Below, one piece after another: positions 25,368-33,769 of a stretch of 56,198 nt of DNA. This stretch comes from an uncultured Oscillospiraceae bacterium (GTDB lineage Bacteria; Bacillota; Clostridia; Oscillospirales; Ruminococcaceae). Positions within the stretch are counted from its first letter, which is position 1; each line of letters opens with the position of its first letter. The notes under the pieces are model-generated. The model saw nothing but the letters and a program-made list of their open reading frames with translations. It was not told where the DNA came from and did no database searches. The stretch is from assembly GCA_949745795.1 (NCBI GenBank), contig CATKAZ010000118.1:1-56198 (forward strand), written 5' to 3'. The translations under genes were made by a program, and so were the position numbers.

Positions 25368-26195
25368 ATGTTTAAAATAGTTAATAAGCGAGTGCTTAAC
25401 CCCTCTGTTGTTTTAATGGACATTCAGGCTCCTTTTATTGCAAAGAAGGCTAAAGCCGGACAGTTTATTATATTCAGAATTGACGAACAAGGAGAAAGAG
25501 TTCCGCTTACAATAGCCGATTATGATCGTGAAAACGGTACTATTACTATCATTTTCCAAATTGTCGGCAAATCTACGGAACGCCTTGCCGCTTTAAACGA
25601 AGGCGATTACCTTCTTGACGTTGCAGGCCCGCTGGGTATTCCTACGCACATTGATGAGAATGCAAAAAAAGTTTGCGTTATCGGCGGCGGCGTAGGCTGT
25701 GCCATTGCTTACCCTCAGGCAAAGGAGCTTTTTGAAAAGGGCGTTGAAGTTGATGTCATTGCCGGATTCAGAAGCCGTGACATAGTTATACTGGAAGAAG
25801 AATTCAGTAAAAAATGCAAGGAACTCATTATTTGTACAGATGACGGCAGCTACGGTAAAAAAGGATTTGTCACAGACGCTTTGAAAGAACAAATTGAGGC
25901 CGGAAAAAAATATGATGCTGTTATTGCCATAGGTCCTGTTCCTATGATGAAATTCGTATGCGCTGTTACTAAGCCTTATGATATAAAAACTATTGTTTCT
26001 TTAAATCCTATTATGATAGACGGTACCGGAATGTGCGGCGGCTGCCGTGTAACTGTAGGCGGACAAATTAAATATGCATGCGTTGACGGTCCCGACTTTG
26101 ACGGTCATGAAGTTGATTTCGATGAACTTATGAAAAGAAATTCTACATACAGGGAACAGGAACATAACTGCCGCATGATGAACAACTTAAAATAA
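25368..26195 (+). CDS. nfnA: NfnA: ferredoxin-NADP+ oxidoreductase, FAD/[2Fe-2S] subunit
   Basis: 275 residues from the ATG at 25368 (GGGAGAG upstream). PyrK-like architecture: FAD domain (VPLTIADYDRENGTITIIFQ), NAD domain (VCVIGGGVGCAIAYPQAKEL, AIGPVPMMKF), and C-terminal [2Fe-2S] Cys in GTGMCGGCRVTVGGQIKYAC. With the next gene it forms the electron-bifurcating NADH-dependent ferredoxin:NADP+ oxidoreductase known from clostridia, which balances NADH, NADPH and ferredoxin. The same sequences are often annotated as sulfide/dihydroorotate-dehydrogenase-like FAD/NAD-binding proteins. Confidence 0.85.
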   Translation: MFKIVNKRVLNPSVVLMDIQAPFIAKKAKAGQFIIFRIDEQGERVPLTIADYDRENGTITIIFQIVGKSTERLAALNEGDYLLDVAGPLGIPTHIDENAKKVCVIGGGVGCAIAYPQAKELFEKGVEVDVIAGFRSRDIVILEEEFSKKCKELIICTDDGSYGKKGFVTDALKEQIEAGKKYDAVIAIGPVPMMKFVCAVTKPYDIKTIVSLNPIMIDGTGMCGGCRVTVGGQIKYACVDGPDFDGHEVDFDELMKRNSTYREQEHNCRMMNNLK

Positions 26196-26215
26196 ACAGG
26201 AGGAAAAATATTACA

Positions 26216-27601
26216 ATGGCAAATATGGCATTAGAAAAAGTTACTATGCCTGAACAAGATCCGAAAGTCAGAGCAAGAAACTTTGAAGAAGTAACACTTG
26301 GATACACTAAAGAAATGGCAATGGAAGAAGCTTCACGCTGCTTAAACTGCAAGCATAAGCCATGCGTTTCAGGATGTCCCGTCGGAGTTAGAATTCCCGA
26401 ATTTATCGCTGAAGTTGCAAAAGGTGACTTTGAAAAGGCATACGAAATTATCACATCTACAAACTCCCTTCCTGCCGTATGCGGACGAGTTTGCCCTCAG
26501 GAAAATCAATGCGAAGGCAAATGTGTTAGAGGCATTAAGGGTGAACCGGTTGCTATCGGCCGTTTGGAAAGATTTGTTGCTGATTATATTATGAAAAATG
26601 GCAGCAGTACTTCTGTAAAACCCGAATCAAACGGTCATAAGGTAGCTGTTGTAGGCGCCGGTCCTGCCGGACTTACCTGTGCAGGTGATCTTGCAAAGCT
26701 TGGATATCAGGTAACTGTTTTTGAAGCGTTCCACACAGCCGGAGGCGTTCTTATGTACGGTATTCCGGAATTCAGACTTCCTAAAAATATTGTTCAGAAG
26801 GAAATTCAAAAGCTTAAGGATTTAGGCGTTGAAATAATGCAGGATATGGTTATCGGTAAGGTTCTGTCAGTTGACGAAATAATGGATATGGGCTATGAAG
26901 CGGTGTTTATCGGCTCAGGCGCAGGACTTCCGAGATTTATGGGCATTGAAGGCGAATCGTTGATAGGAGTATGCTCGGCAAACGAATACCTTACAAGAAT
27001 CAATCTTATGAAGGGTTATCTTGACGAATACGATACTCCTGTTATCAAATCAAAATCTGTCGCAGTAGTGGGCGGCGGAAACGTTGCTATGGACGCTGCA
27101 AGAAGCGCTCTGAGAATGGGTGCGGAACATGTTTACATCGTATACAGACGTTCCGAAGAAGAAATGCCTGCAAGAAAGGAAGAAGTACATCACGCTAAGG
27201 AAGAAGGCGTTGAATTCTTAAATCTTAACAACCCTGTAAAGATTTTCGGCGATGAAAACGGCAGAGTATGCGCAATGGAATGCATTAAAATGGAACTGGG
27301 TGAGCCTGATGAAAGCGGCAGAAGAAGTCCTGTTCCGGTTGAAGGTTCAAATTATAATCTTGAGGTTGATACTGTTATTATGTCGATCGGTACTTCCCCT
27401 AACCCGCTTATCCGTACAACTACAAACGGTCTTGAAGCAAATAAAAGAGGCTGTTTGGTTGTAAACGAAGACATGCTTACTACAAAAGAAGGCGTTTACG
27501 CCGGCGGCGATGCTGTTACTGGTGCTGCAACTGTTATTCTGGCAATGGGCGCCGGAAAAACTGCTGCAAAATCCATTGACGAATATATTAAATCCAAATA
27601 A
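26216..27601 (+). CDS. nfnB: NfnB: NADPH-dependent oxidoreductase, glutamate-synthase-small-subunit-like
   Basis: 461 residues. An N-terminal [4Fe-4S] region (CLNCKHKPCVSGCPVGVRIP, then CGRVCPQENQCEGKC) precedes two dinucleotide-binding domains (VAVVGAGPAGLTCAGDLAKL and VAVVGGGNVAMDAARSAL). The C-terminal FAD motif appears as GVYAGGDAVTGAATVI. The length and the partner nfnA 20 bases upstream point to the bifurcating transhydrogenase rather than glutamate synthase; the large GltB subunit is absent here. It is often annotated gltA. Confidence 0.87.
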   Translation: MANMALEKVTMPEQDPKVRARNFEEVTLGYTKEMAMEEASRCLNCKHKPCVSGCPVGVRIPEFIAEVAKGDFEKAYEIITSTNSLPAVCGRVCPQENQCEGKCVRGIKGEPVAIGRLERFVADYIMKNGSSTSVKPESNGHKVAVVGAGPAGLTCAGDLAKLGYQVTVFEAFHTAGGVLMYGIPEFRLPKNIVQKEIQKLKDLGVEIMQDMVIGKVLSVDEIMDMGYEAVFIGSGAGLPRFMGIEGESLIGVCSANEYLTRINLMKGYLDEYDTPVIKSKSVAVVGGGNVAMDAARSALRMGAEHVYIVYRRSEEEMPARKEEVHHAKEEGVEFLNLNNPVKIFGDENGRVCAMECIKMELGEPDESGRRSPVPVEGSNYNLEVDTVIMSIGTSPNPLIRTTTNGLEANKRGCLVVNEDMLTTKEGVYAGGDAVTGAATVILAMGAGKTAAKSIDEYIKSK

Positions 27602-27613
27602 CGGAGGTAACAA

Positions 27614-28018
27614 ATGCAGGAAATTCTAAGTTCTGTTCAAGTCATGGCAAATGGCGCTTCAACCGGTTCGGTTATTACTCAAATGGTCATTCCTATGGTT
27701 CTGATTATCGTTGTCTTCTATTTTATTCTTATCAGACCCCAGAAAAAAAAGGATAAGGAAGCCAAAGCAATGCGTGAAAACATCCAAATAGGTGATGAAA
27801 TCATGACCATCGGCGGAATTGTCGGACTTGTAGTAAGAAAAAGCGAAGATACAGTCGTAATCGAAACCGGCGGCGATAAGAGCAAGCTCCGTATAAAAAA
27901 TTGGGCTGTTCAGGAAAATATAACTCTTACTGAAAAAGCTAATGCAGCAAAAGCAGCAAGAGCCAATGAAATTATGGAAGCTCGCCAAAAGAAAAAAGAA
28001 AAGAAATCCGATAAATAA
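27614..28018 (+). CDS. yajC: Preprotein translocase subunit YajC
   Basis: 134 residues. Single N-terminal membrane helix (VIPMVLIIVVFYFILIRPQ) followed by the conserved KKKDKEAKAMRENIQIGDEI, then TIGGIVGLVV, and a charged Ala/Lys-rich tail. It associates with SecDF in the Sec system. It starts 12 bases after nfnB with GGAGG upstream and is probably co-transcribed. A strong terminator follows. Confidence 0.93.
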   Translation: MQEILSSVQVMANGASTGSVITQMVIPMVLIIVVFYFILIRPQKKKDKEAKAMRENIQIGDEIMTIGGIVGLVVRKSEDTVVIETGGDKSKLRIKNWAVQENITLTEKANAAKAARANEIMEARQKKKEKKSDK

Positions 28019-28022
28019 AATA

Positions 28023-28063
28023 AAAACACCCTGTTAAATTACCAAAATTTAACAGGGTGTTTT
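28023..28063 (+). terminator. Intrinsic terminator after yajC
   Basis: Long stem AAACACCCTGTTAAATT paired with AATTTAACAGGGTGTTT, short loop, ending in TTTT. Confidence 0.88.
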
Positions 28064-28084
28064 CGTATAAGAGACATTTTAGAT

Positions 28085-28219
28085 ATGACAGAAAAGAAAA
28101 AATATGAAATACCGGAAATGGAAGTTATTTTATTTGATTCAAACGACATTATAACTACGTCTTCTTTAGAACTTCCCGAAGTACCTTTTAACTATTATCC
28201 GGATAATAATATGGAATAA
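28085..28219 (+). CDS. Short acidic peptide of the KYEIPEMEVI type
   Basis: 44 residues: MTEKKKYEIPEMEVILF, then DSNDIITTSSLELPEV, then a Tyr/Asn/Asp-rich tail. I have seen similar short peptides (basic start, P-x-x-E-V-I-x-F, then D-x-I-x-T-S) in many gut Firmicutes as stand-alone hypothetical genes. Their role is unknown; an N-terminal recognition segment followed by a Thr/Ser core resembles a modified-peptide precursor, which is speculation. No strong ribosome site is visible (GAGAC, 12 bases upstream), and no modifying enzyme is adjacent. It lies between two terminators, so expression may depend on read-through. Confidence 0.5.
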   Translation: MTEKKKYEIPEMEVILFDSNDIITTSSLELPEVPFNYYPDNNME

Positions 28220-28220
28220 A

Positions 28221-28246
28221 AAAAGCTCGGAATATTCCGAGCTTTT
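28221..28246. terminator. Bidirectional terminator
   Basis: AAAAGCTCGGAAT/ATTCCGAGCTTTT palindrome. It serves the short peptide gene (plus) and the cytidylate-kinase-like gene (minus). Confidence 0.85.
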
Positions 28247-28251
28247 TTATT

Positions 28252-28851
28252 TTATTTACAGCATTCAGCTATAATACTTGCCGCTGTTTCAATACCCAAA
28301 ACACTGCTGTCCAGAATCAAATCATAATTACTTATATCCTTCCAGTACTTTCCGGAATTCATTTTATAGTAATTACTTCTCCTTTTATCATATTTTTTCA
28401 ATACATTTTTTACTGTATTTTCTTCAAGTCCATAAACATTACACGCTCTATTAATTCTATAATCGATATTTGCATGTACAAAAACCTTTAAAACATCCTT
28501 TTTATCGCCTAATGCCAAAGCAGCGCTTCGTCCCACAAAAACCGTAGGACCGCATAATGCCAGTTCTCTGATGATATTGATTTCAGCAGAGTTTAATCTT
28601 TCAGAAGCTGTAGCATTTCCGGCAGAACCATTAGTCATACCCGATATTTTATACAGCGAATACAGAAAACTTCCCGTTGAACCTTCTTCAAGTTCTTCAA
28701 CATATTCAATCGGCATACTTTCCTTTTCAGCAGCCTTTTCAAGTATTTCACGTCCATAACAGGGAATATTAAGCTTATCGGCAACAAGCCTTCCTATATC
28801 TCTTCCGCCGCTTGCAAACTCACGTTCAATAACAATATAATTAAACTTCAT
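28252..28851 (-). CDS. Cytidylate-kinase-like family protein
   Basis: 199 residues. The N-terminus IVIEREFASGGRDIGRLVAD corresponds to the modified P-loop of this family, and IPCYGREILEKAA follows as usual. VFVGRSAALALG and VFVHANIDYRINRACNVYGL match the later conserved part. These proteins are annotated as cytidylate-kinase-like but are distinct from Cmk, and their substrate is not established. Last gene of the marR-ABC-ABC operon, 14 bases after the second ABC gene. Confidence 0.85.
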   Translation of the reverse strand: MKFNYIVIEREFASGGRDIGRLVADKLNIPCYGREILEKAAEKESMPIEYVEELEEGSTGSFLYSLYKISGMTNGSAGNATASERLNSAEINIIRELALCGPTVFVGRSAALALGDKKDVLKVFVHANIDYRINRACNVYGLEENTVKNVLKKYDKRRSNYYKMNSGKYWKDISNYDLILDSSVLGIETAASIIAECCK

Positions 28852-28865
28852 ACCTGCTTTCCCCC

Positions 28866-30656
28866 TTACGAAGCCTTCTCAAACTGACTATTATAAAGAT
28901 CTGCATAAAAACCGCCTTTTGCAAGCAGTTCATTATGATTGCCGCTTTCAATTATATCTCCGTCTTTCATTACAAGTATAAGATCAGCATTTTTTATCGT
29001 GGAAAGTCTGTGAGCGATCACAAATGAAGTTTTTCCTACTGTAAGCTTATCCATAGCTTCCTGTATCTGAATTTCAGTTCTTGTATCAACTGAACTTGTA
29101 GCTTCATCAAGTATCAGCAAAGGAGCATTTTCAATCATAGCCCTGGCAATTGTTATCAGCTGTTTCTGACCTGCGGAAAGATTTGCTTTATCATTTAATA
29201 TAGTATCATAACCATGAGGCAGTGTTCTTATAAAATGATCTATTCCTACAGCTTTACATGCACGTACTATTTCTTCGTCAGTAACGCCTTCCTTACTGTA
29301 TACAATATTTTCTTTTATAGTACCCTCAAACAGCCAAGTATCCTGTAAAACCATACAGAACAAATCATGAACATTTTGACGTGTCATCTTATTGATTGGT
29401 GTTCCGTCAATTAAAATCTCCCCGGAATTCAATTCATAAAAACGCATTAACAAATTTACCATTGTGGTTTTACCGGCGCCTGTCGGACCAACAATTGCAA
29501 TTTTCTGTCCCGCCTTTGCATGAGCGGAAAAATTATGAATAATTATTTTTTCAGGATTATAACCAAATTTAACATTTTTAAATTCAACATCACCTTTGGC
29601 ATTTTCAAGCTTTACTGTCTTGTGACTTTCATCTTCCATTTCTTCTTCGGAAAGAAATTCAAATACTCTTTCCGCTGCTGCGGCAGTTGTCTGCAGCGAA
29701 GTTGCTGCCTGAGCAATCTGCGAAAGCGGATTAGTAAACAGTCTGATATAAATCATAAAAGCAACAATAACGCCGAATGTAATATGATTATTCATATAAA
29801 GTGCCGCACCCACAATACATACGCATACATATCCAAAATTGCCGATAAAGTTCATCAAGGGCATCATAAGCCCCGACATAAACTGAGATTTCCAAGCACT
29901 GTCATAAAGTCTGTTATTTATATTTTCAAATTGTTCTTCTGCTTTTGCAACACCATTATATACCTTTACAACATTATGTCCGGAATAAATTTCCTCAATA
30001 TGACCGTTAATCTTACCTAATTCAGACTGCTGTCTAATAAAATATTTCTGAGATCTTGACATTATCAGCATCATTAAAACAAAACCTATAACAGTAGCAA
30101 GAACAGCCGTAAGAGCCATTACCCAATTAGTTATCAGCATCATAACAAGAGAACCGATAAACATAGTAACAGCGGAAACAAGCATTCCAACGCTCTGATT
30201 CATCGTTTGACCTATCATATCCACATCGTTAGTCACACGGCTGAGTACATCGCCTATACTGGTTTTATTATAGTAGTCAAGCGGAACCTTATTGATTTTA
30301 TTTGATATTCCGGTTCTCAAACCTTTGCTAACCCTTTGAGTTACTGTTGCCATAATAAATCCCTGAATATAATTAAATATAAATCCTAAGGCATACAGAG
30401 TAACTAACAGAAAAGCTATTTCTTCAACTGCTTTGATATCAATTCCGGAAACTAATCCATCTTTTATAATATCCGTTATATCCTGAAGCTTATTTGGTCC
30501 GATCAGTGAAAAAACCGCTGCTGCAACTGCAAGTAAAACAGCAATTATAATTGCCGGAAAATATGGTTTACAGTATACTGCAAGATTTCCTAAAGATTTT
30601 TTAAAGTTCTTAGGCATTTCACCTGCTCCGGCAGGTCCTTTATGATTATTACTCAT
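28866..30656 (-). CDS. ABC exporter half-transporter 2 (permease-ATPase fusion)
   Basis: 596 residues from the ATG at 30656 (AGGAGG nine bases upstream); this start overlaps the end of the upstream partner by eight bases. Six-helix membrane domain (residues about 20-320), then the ATPase with Walker A VGPTGAGKTT, signature LSAGQKQ, Walker B LLILDEATSSVD and H-loop AHRLST. It is predicted to form a heterodimeric exporter with the gene at 30649, like LmrCD or BmrCD. The context with a MarR regulator suggests a drug or toxic-compound efflux pump. Confidence 0.92.
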   Translation of the reverse strand: MSNNHKGPAGAGEMPKNFKKSLGNLAVYCKPYFPAIIIAVLLAVAAAVFSLIGPNKLQDITDIIKDGLVSGIDIKAVEEIAFLLVTLYALGFIFNYIQGFIMATVTQRVSKGLRTGISNKINKVPLDYYNKTSIGDVLSRVTNDVDMIGQTMNQSVGMLVSAVTMFIGSLVMMLITNWVMALTAVLATVIGFVLMMLIMSRSQKYFIRQQSELGKINGHIEEIYSGHNVVKVYNGVAKAEEQFENINNRLYDSAWKSQFMSGLMMPLMNFIGNFGYVCVCIVGAALYMNNHITFGVIVAFMIYIRLFTNPLSQIAQAATSLQTTAAAAERVFEFLSEEEMEDESHKTVKLENAKGDVEFKNVKFGYNPEKIIIHNFSAHAKAGQKIAIVGPTGAGKTTMVNLLMRFYELNSGEILIDGTPINKMTRQNVHDLFCMVLQDTWLFEGTIKENIVYSKEGVTDEEIVRACKAVGIDHFIRTLPHGYDTILNDKANLSAGQKQLITIARAMIENAPLLILDEATSSVDTRTEIQIQEAMDKLTVGKTSFVIAHRLSTIKNADLILVMKDGDIIESGNHNELLAKGGFYADLYNSQFEKAS

Positions 30657-32415
30657 TCTCCAGTTCCTCCTTTGAAAGCTGTGACAAAGCAATCTGCTGA
30701 TATACTTCACAATTTTTCATAAGCTCACTGTGTGTGCCCTTTCCGACCATTTCACCTTGATCCAATACGATTATACAGTCTGCATCCTTAATTGTACCGA
30801 TTCTCTGAGCAACTATAAGCGTTGTAGTACCTGAAGTTTCTTTCTTTAATTCAGATCTCAAAACACGGTCTGTTTTGTAATCAAGAGCAGAAAATGAATC
30901 GTCAAAAATATAAATTTCCGGTTTTCTGCACACTGCACGAGCAATAGCAAGTCTTTGTTTCTGACCTCCGGAGATATTGCTGCCTCCCTGTGCTATAGCT
31001 CCCTCATATTGATTTTCAAGCTTTTCAACAAACTCTGCTCCCTGTGCAATAGTCACAGCTTTTTTTACATCATCAATACTGTAGTTATTTCTTCCGCTAT
31101 AGCCGTACGCAACATTACTGCTGACTGTTCCGCTGAACATTACGGCTTTTTGAGAAACATATCCAAGCTTGTTGTTTAGTGATTCAATATTATATTCCTT
31201 AACATTTACTCCGTCTACCAATACATCACCGTCTGTAGCATCATAAAAACGTGGAATCAGATTAATAAGAGTACTTTTGCCGCTTCCCGTAGCGCCTATA
31301 AATGCAACAGTTTTTCCCTTTTCAGCCTTGAAGCTTATATTTTTCAGTACATAATCAGAAGCGTCCGGATATTTAAAGCTTACATTTTTAAATTCAACTG
31401 TTCCCTGATTAGATGCCGGTGTTTCAGTAACGCTTCCGTTTAAAATTTTCGGAGTAGTTCCCAGTACCTCATTGATTCTTCTTGCCGACACAATCGCTCT
31501 CGGAAGCATAATAAATATCATAACAAGCATCATAAATGCCATTACAACCTGCATAGCATAAGATGTAAAAACAGTCATATCAGCAAATAATCCGACTTTA
31601 TTTTCAGGATTAAAAGCATCATTAATAAGGTATGCGCCTACCCAATAAATAGCAAGAGAAAGTCCGCTCATAATCATATTAATACCGGGCATCATTATAG
31701 CCATAACTCTCGTAGCAAAAAGAATTGTTGAAGTAAGTTTATTATTTTCCTTTTCAAATTTTTCCTTTTGATAATCTTCCGCATTATATGCTCTGACAAC
31801 TCTTATACCTGTAAGGTTTTCACGGGTTACACGGTTTAAATCATCTGTTAATGTCTGCATAATTTTAAATTTCGGCATTGCAAAAATCATAATTACAAGA
31901 ATAATACACATTAAAGCTACAACTGCACCTCCGGTAACAACCGTCCATTGCCAGCTTTTTCCCAGTATCTTCAATATTGCCCATACTGCTAGAATCGGCG
32001 CTTTAATAATAACTTGAAGTCCCATAGCAATAGCCATCTGGACTTGTGTTATATCATTTGTTGATCTTGTAATAAGACTGGCAGTCGAAAAACCATTTAT
32101 TTCTTCCATTGAAAATGATGTTACCTTAGAAAACATTTTTGAACGAAGCCGCTTTGAAACTCCGGCAGCAATTTTGGCTGCAAAGTATCCTACCACAAAT
32201 GCTAAAGCTACACTTCCCAATGCACATGCAAGCATCTTAGCTCCGGTTTTCAATATATCAGACATTTTACTGCCGTCTGTAATTACAAATGTTGTAATAT
32301 CCGACATATAATCAGGAAGTCTCAAATCAAGCCAAACCTGACCTATTACAAAAATTAGACTGCCTAAAGCCATAAGCCATTCTTTCTTCTGCAAATACTT
32401 GAATATTTTAAGCAT
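30649..32415 (-). CDS. ABC exporter half-transporter 1 (permease-ATPase fusion)
   Basis: 588 residues from the ATG at 32415, chosen because AAAAGGAG precedes it by the right distance. The membrane domain starts near residue 15. The ATPase has Walker A IGATGSGKSTL, signature ISGGQKQR, Walker B IYIFDDSFSALD (Asp in place of the catalytic Glu) and H-loop VAQRIGT (Gln in place of the switch His). These degenerate residues are the usual mark of the non-canonical half of a heterodimeric exporter. Its partner is the next gene. Confidence 0.93.
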   Translation of the reverse strand: MLKIFKYLQKKEWLMALGSLIFVIGQVWLDLRLPDYMSDITTFVITDGSKMSDILKTGAKMLACALGSVALAFVVGYFAAKIAAGVSKRLRSKMFSKVTSFSMEEINGFSTASLITRSTNDITQVQMAIAMGLQVIIKAPILAVWAILKILGKSWQWTVVTGGAVVALMCIILVIMIFAMPKFKIMQTLTDDLNRVTRENLTGIRVVRAYNAEDYQKEKFEKENNKLTSTILFATRVMAIMMPGINMIMSGLSLAIYWVGAYLINDAFNPENKVGLFADMTVFTSYAMQVVMAFMMLVMIFIMLPRAIVSARRINEVLGTTPKILNGSVTETPASNQGTVEFKNVSFKYPDASDYVLKNISFKAEKGKTVAFIGATGSGKSTLINLIPRFYDATDGDVLVDGVNVKEYNIESLNNKLGYVSQKAVMFSGTVSSNVAYGYSGRNNYSIDDVKKAVTIAQGAEFVEKLENQYEGAIAQGGSNISGGQKQRLAIARAVCRKPEIYIFDDSFSALDYKTDRVLRSELKKETSGTTTLIVAQRIGTIKDADCIIVLDQGEMVGKGTHSELMKNCEVYQQIALSQLSKEELENE

Positions 32416-32442
32416 TATATCATACTCCTTTTCCATTTTGAA

Positions 32443-32877
32443 TCAATCAAAATTTTGTTTGATTTTCAATATAATCCCCGTTAAACTTTCCATTTCTTGA
32501 TCTGTTAGATTTGCAAATGCTTTCTTACACATATGATCAAAATCCTCATCTATCATTTTTTGAATTTCTAAACTTTTAGGCAATAAAACCAGCTTTTTCA
32601 GTCTTGCATCATATTCAACACACTCCCTTTTTATCAGCTCCTTTTCTTCCATAAGTTTTAGAATTTTTGAAACAGTTGAACGTCTGATTGAAAATTCTTC
32701 TTCAATGTCCCGCTGAAAAACATCATGATCTCTATTGCTCCAGAGATATCCAATAACCCATCCGTTTGTTCCTGTTAGGTTATCAACATATTTTTTACCT
32801 GTTGAAGAATCCATATAACGTTTCAATACATTACCAAGTGAAATTAATTCCATCAGCATTTTTTTATTACTATTCAA
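32443..32877 (-). CDS. MarR-family transcriptional regulator
   Basis: 144 residues, TTG start with GGTG upstream. Winged-helix DNA-binding part: RDIEEEFSIRRSTVSKILKL, then MEEKELIKRECVEYDARLKK forming the wing with the conserved D-x-R-x-K/L. N- and C-terminal helices form the dimer. It sits first in an operon with two ABC half-transporters. A palindromic site overlaps the predicted transcription start (32909-32937). Most likely a repressor of its own operon that is released by the transported compound. Confidence 0.9.
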   Translation of the reverse strand: MNSNKKMLMELISLGNVLKRYMDSSTGKKYVDNLTGTNGWVIGYLWSNRDHDVFQRDIEEEFSIRRSTVSKILKLMEEKELIKRECVEYDARLKKLVLLPKSLEIQKMIDEDFDHMCKKAFANLTDQEMESLTGIILKIKQNFD

Positions 32878-32908
32878 AATATCACCGCCGCTGCCCTCCT
32901 ATATTTTT

Positions 32909-32937
32909 GTTAGCTTACTAACAGTAAGCTTGCTAAC
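32909..32937. promoter_or_regulatory. MarR-type operator
   Basis: Nested inverted repeats: inner AGCTTACT/AGTAAGCT around AAC, outer GTTAGC/GCTAAC. It covers the predicted transcription start and directly follows the -10 box, where binding would block the polymerase. Confidence 0.7.
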
Positions 32938-32938
32938 T

Positions 32939-32967
32939 ATTATAGCAGTTTTTTTATAATTTGTCAA
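32939..32967 (-). promoter_or_regulatory. Promoter of the marR-ABC operon
   Basis: On the minus strand: TTGACA (32962-32967), 17-base spacer, TATAAT (32939-32944), with TGC before the -10. A strong promoter directly abutting the operator. Confidence 0.85.
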
Positions 32968-33006
32968 GTCCTACAATAAAAACATGCATTTATTATTAAT
33001 AATTAA

Positions 33007-33048
33007 CAAAAAATCACTTCAGCATTACTAATATACCAAAGTGATTTT
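33007..33048 (-). terminator. Terminator after spoVT
   Basis: AAAATCACTT/AAGTGATTTT stem with a 19-base loop, then a T-run on the minus strand. Confidence 0.65.
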
Positions 33049-33067
33049 AAATTATTACTATTAACTT

Positions 33068-33610
33068 TTATCCCTCAATTTGCTTTCCAAGGAATTGTGA
33101 CGCAGCACTGATAAGACTTTTTTGCAATTCAGTAACTACAGTAGATTTCTCAGATTCCATAAAAGCTACCGCTCCAGTTACATCACCGGAACTCAAAATC
33201 GGCATACATGCCATAGCATATTTGTCAACGCCTTCGGCAGGAGCAAATTTAGTGCTTCCTGTACTATCTGCAAAATGATTTTTGCGGTATTCCATAAGAT
33301 CCTCAAGCTCCGCAGAAACACGACGCTCATTAAATTCTTTTCTGGAAACGCCTGAAACTGCGACAACATGATCCCTGTCAAAAATAACAACCGGACAAGC
33401 TGCCAGCTTGCACATAATATCTGCAACCTGAGTAGCATTTTCACTCATTTCACTGATTGCAGAATATTTTTTAAATATAACTTCTCCGTCATTGCTTGTA
33501 TATATTTCAAGTGGGTCACCTTCACGTATTCTCATAGTACGTCTGATTTCTTTTGGAATAACTACTCTTCCAAGATCGTCAATGCGCCTTACAATACCTG
33601 TTGCTTTCAT
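33068..33610 (-). CDS. spoVT: Stage V sporulation protein T (AbrB-family regulator)
   Basis: 180 residues. N-terminal swapped-hairpin AbrB domain (MKATGIVRRIDDLGRVVIPK, then EIRRTMRIREGDPLEIYT), C-terminal GAF-like domain from about residue 60. In Bacillus it modulates forespore gene expression. Its presence argues for a spore-forming host. A sigma-G-like promoter is visible upstream (33647-33675). AAGGAG precedes the ATG at 33610. Confidence 0.95.
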   Translation of the reverse strand: MKATGIVRRIDDLGRVVIPKEIRRTMRIREGDPLEIYTSNDGEVIFKKYSAISEMSENATQVADIMCKLAACPVVIFDRDHVVAVSGVSRKEFNERRVSAELEDLMEYRKNHFADSTGSTKFAPAEGVDKYAMACMPILSSGDVTGAVAFMESEKSTVVTELQKSLISAASQFLGKQIEG

Positions 33611-33646
33611 ATTTAAAATCTCCTTAATTTTTTAATTTGGTAATAC

Positions 33647-33675
33647 TAGTATTTGTATTTATATGGAGATTATGC
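33647..33675 (-). promoter_or_regulatory. Possible sigma-G promoter of spoVT
   Basis: On the minus strand: GCATA (33671-33675), 17-base spacer, AATACTA (33647-33653). The consensus is about GHATR and CATNHTA, so the -10 has one mismatch. It agrees with the known forespore control of spoVT. Confidence 0.4.
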
Positions 33676-33769
33676 AATTATTTTTGTTTTATTTAATCTT
33701 TTATAAATGCGCATATCTTACTTATATGAATGAAATAATAAAATAAAAAACAAAATAGGAGTAAATAAT

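Noticed and set aside
26216..27601. Glutamate synthase small subunit (gltD) with a nitrogen-assimilation role
   Set aside because: No large glutamate synthase subunit is nearby and the gene is paired with an NfnA-type subunit, which points to the bifurcating transhydrogenase.
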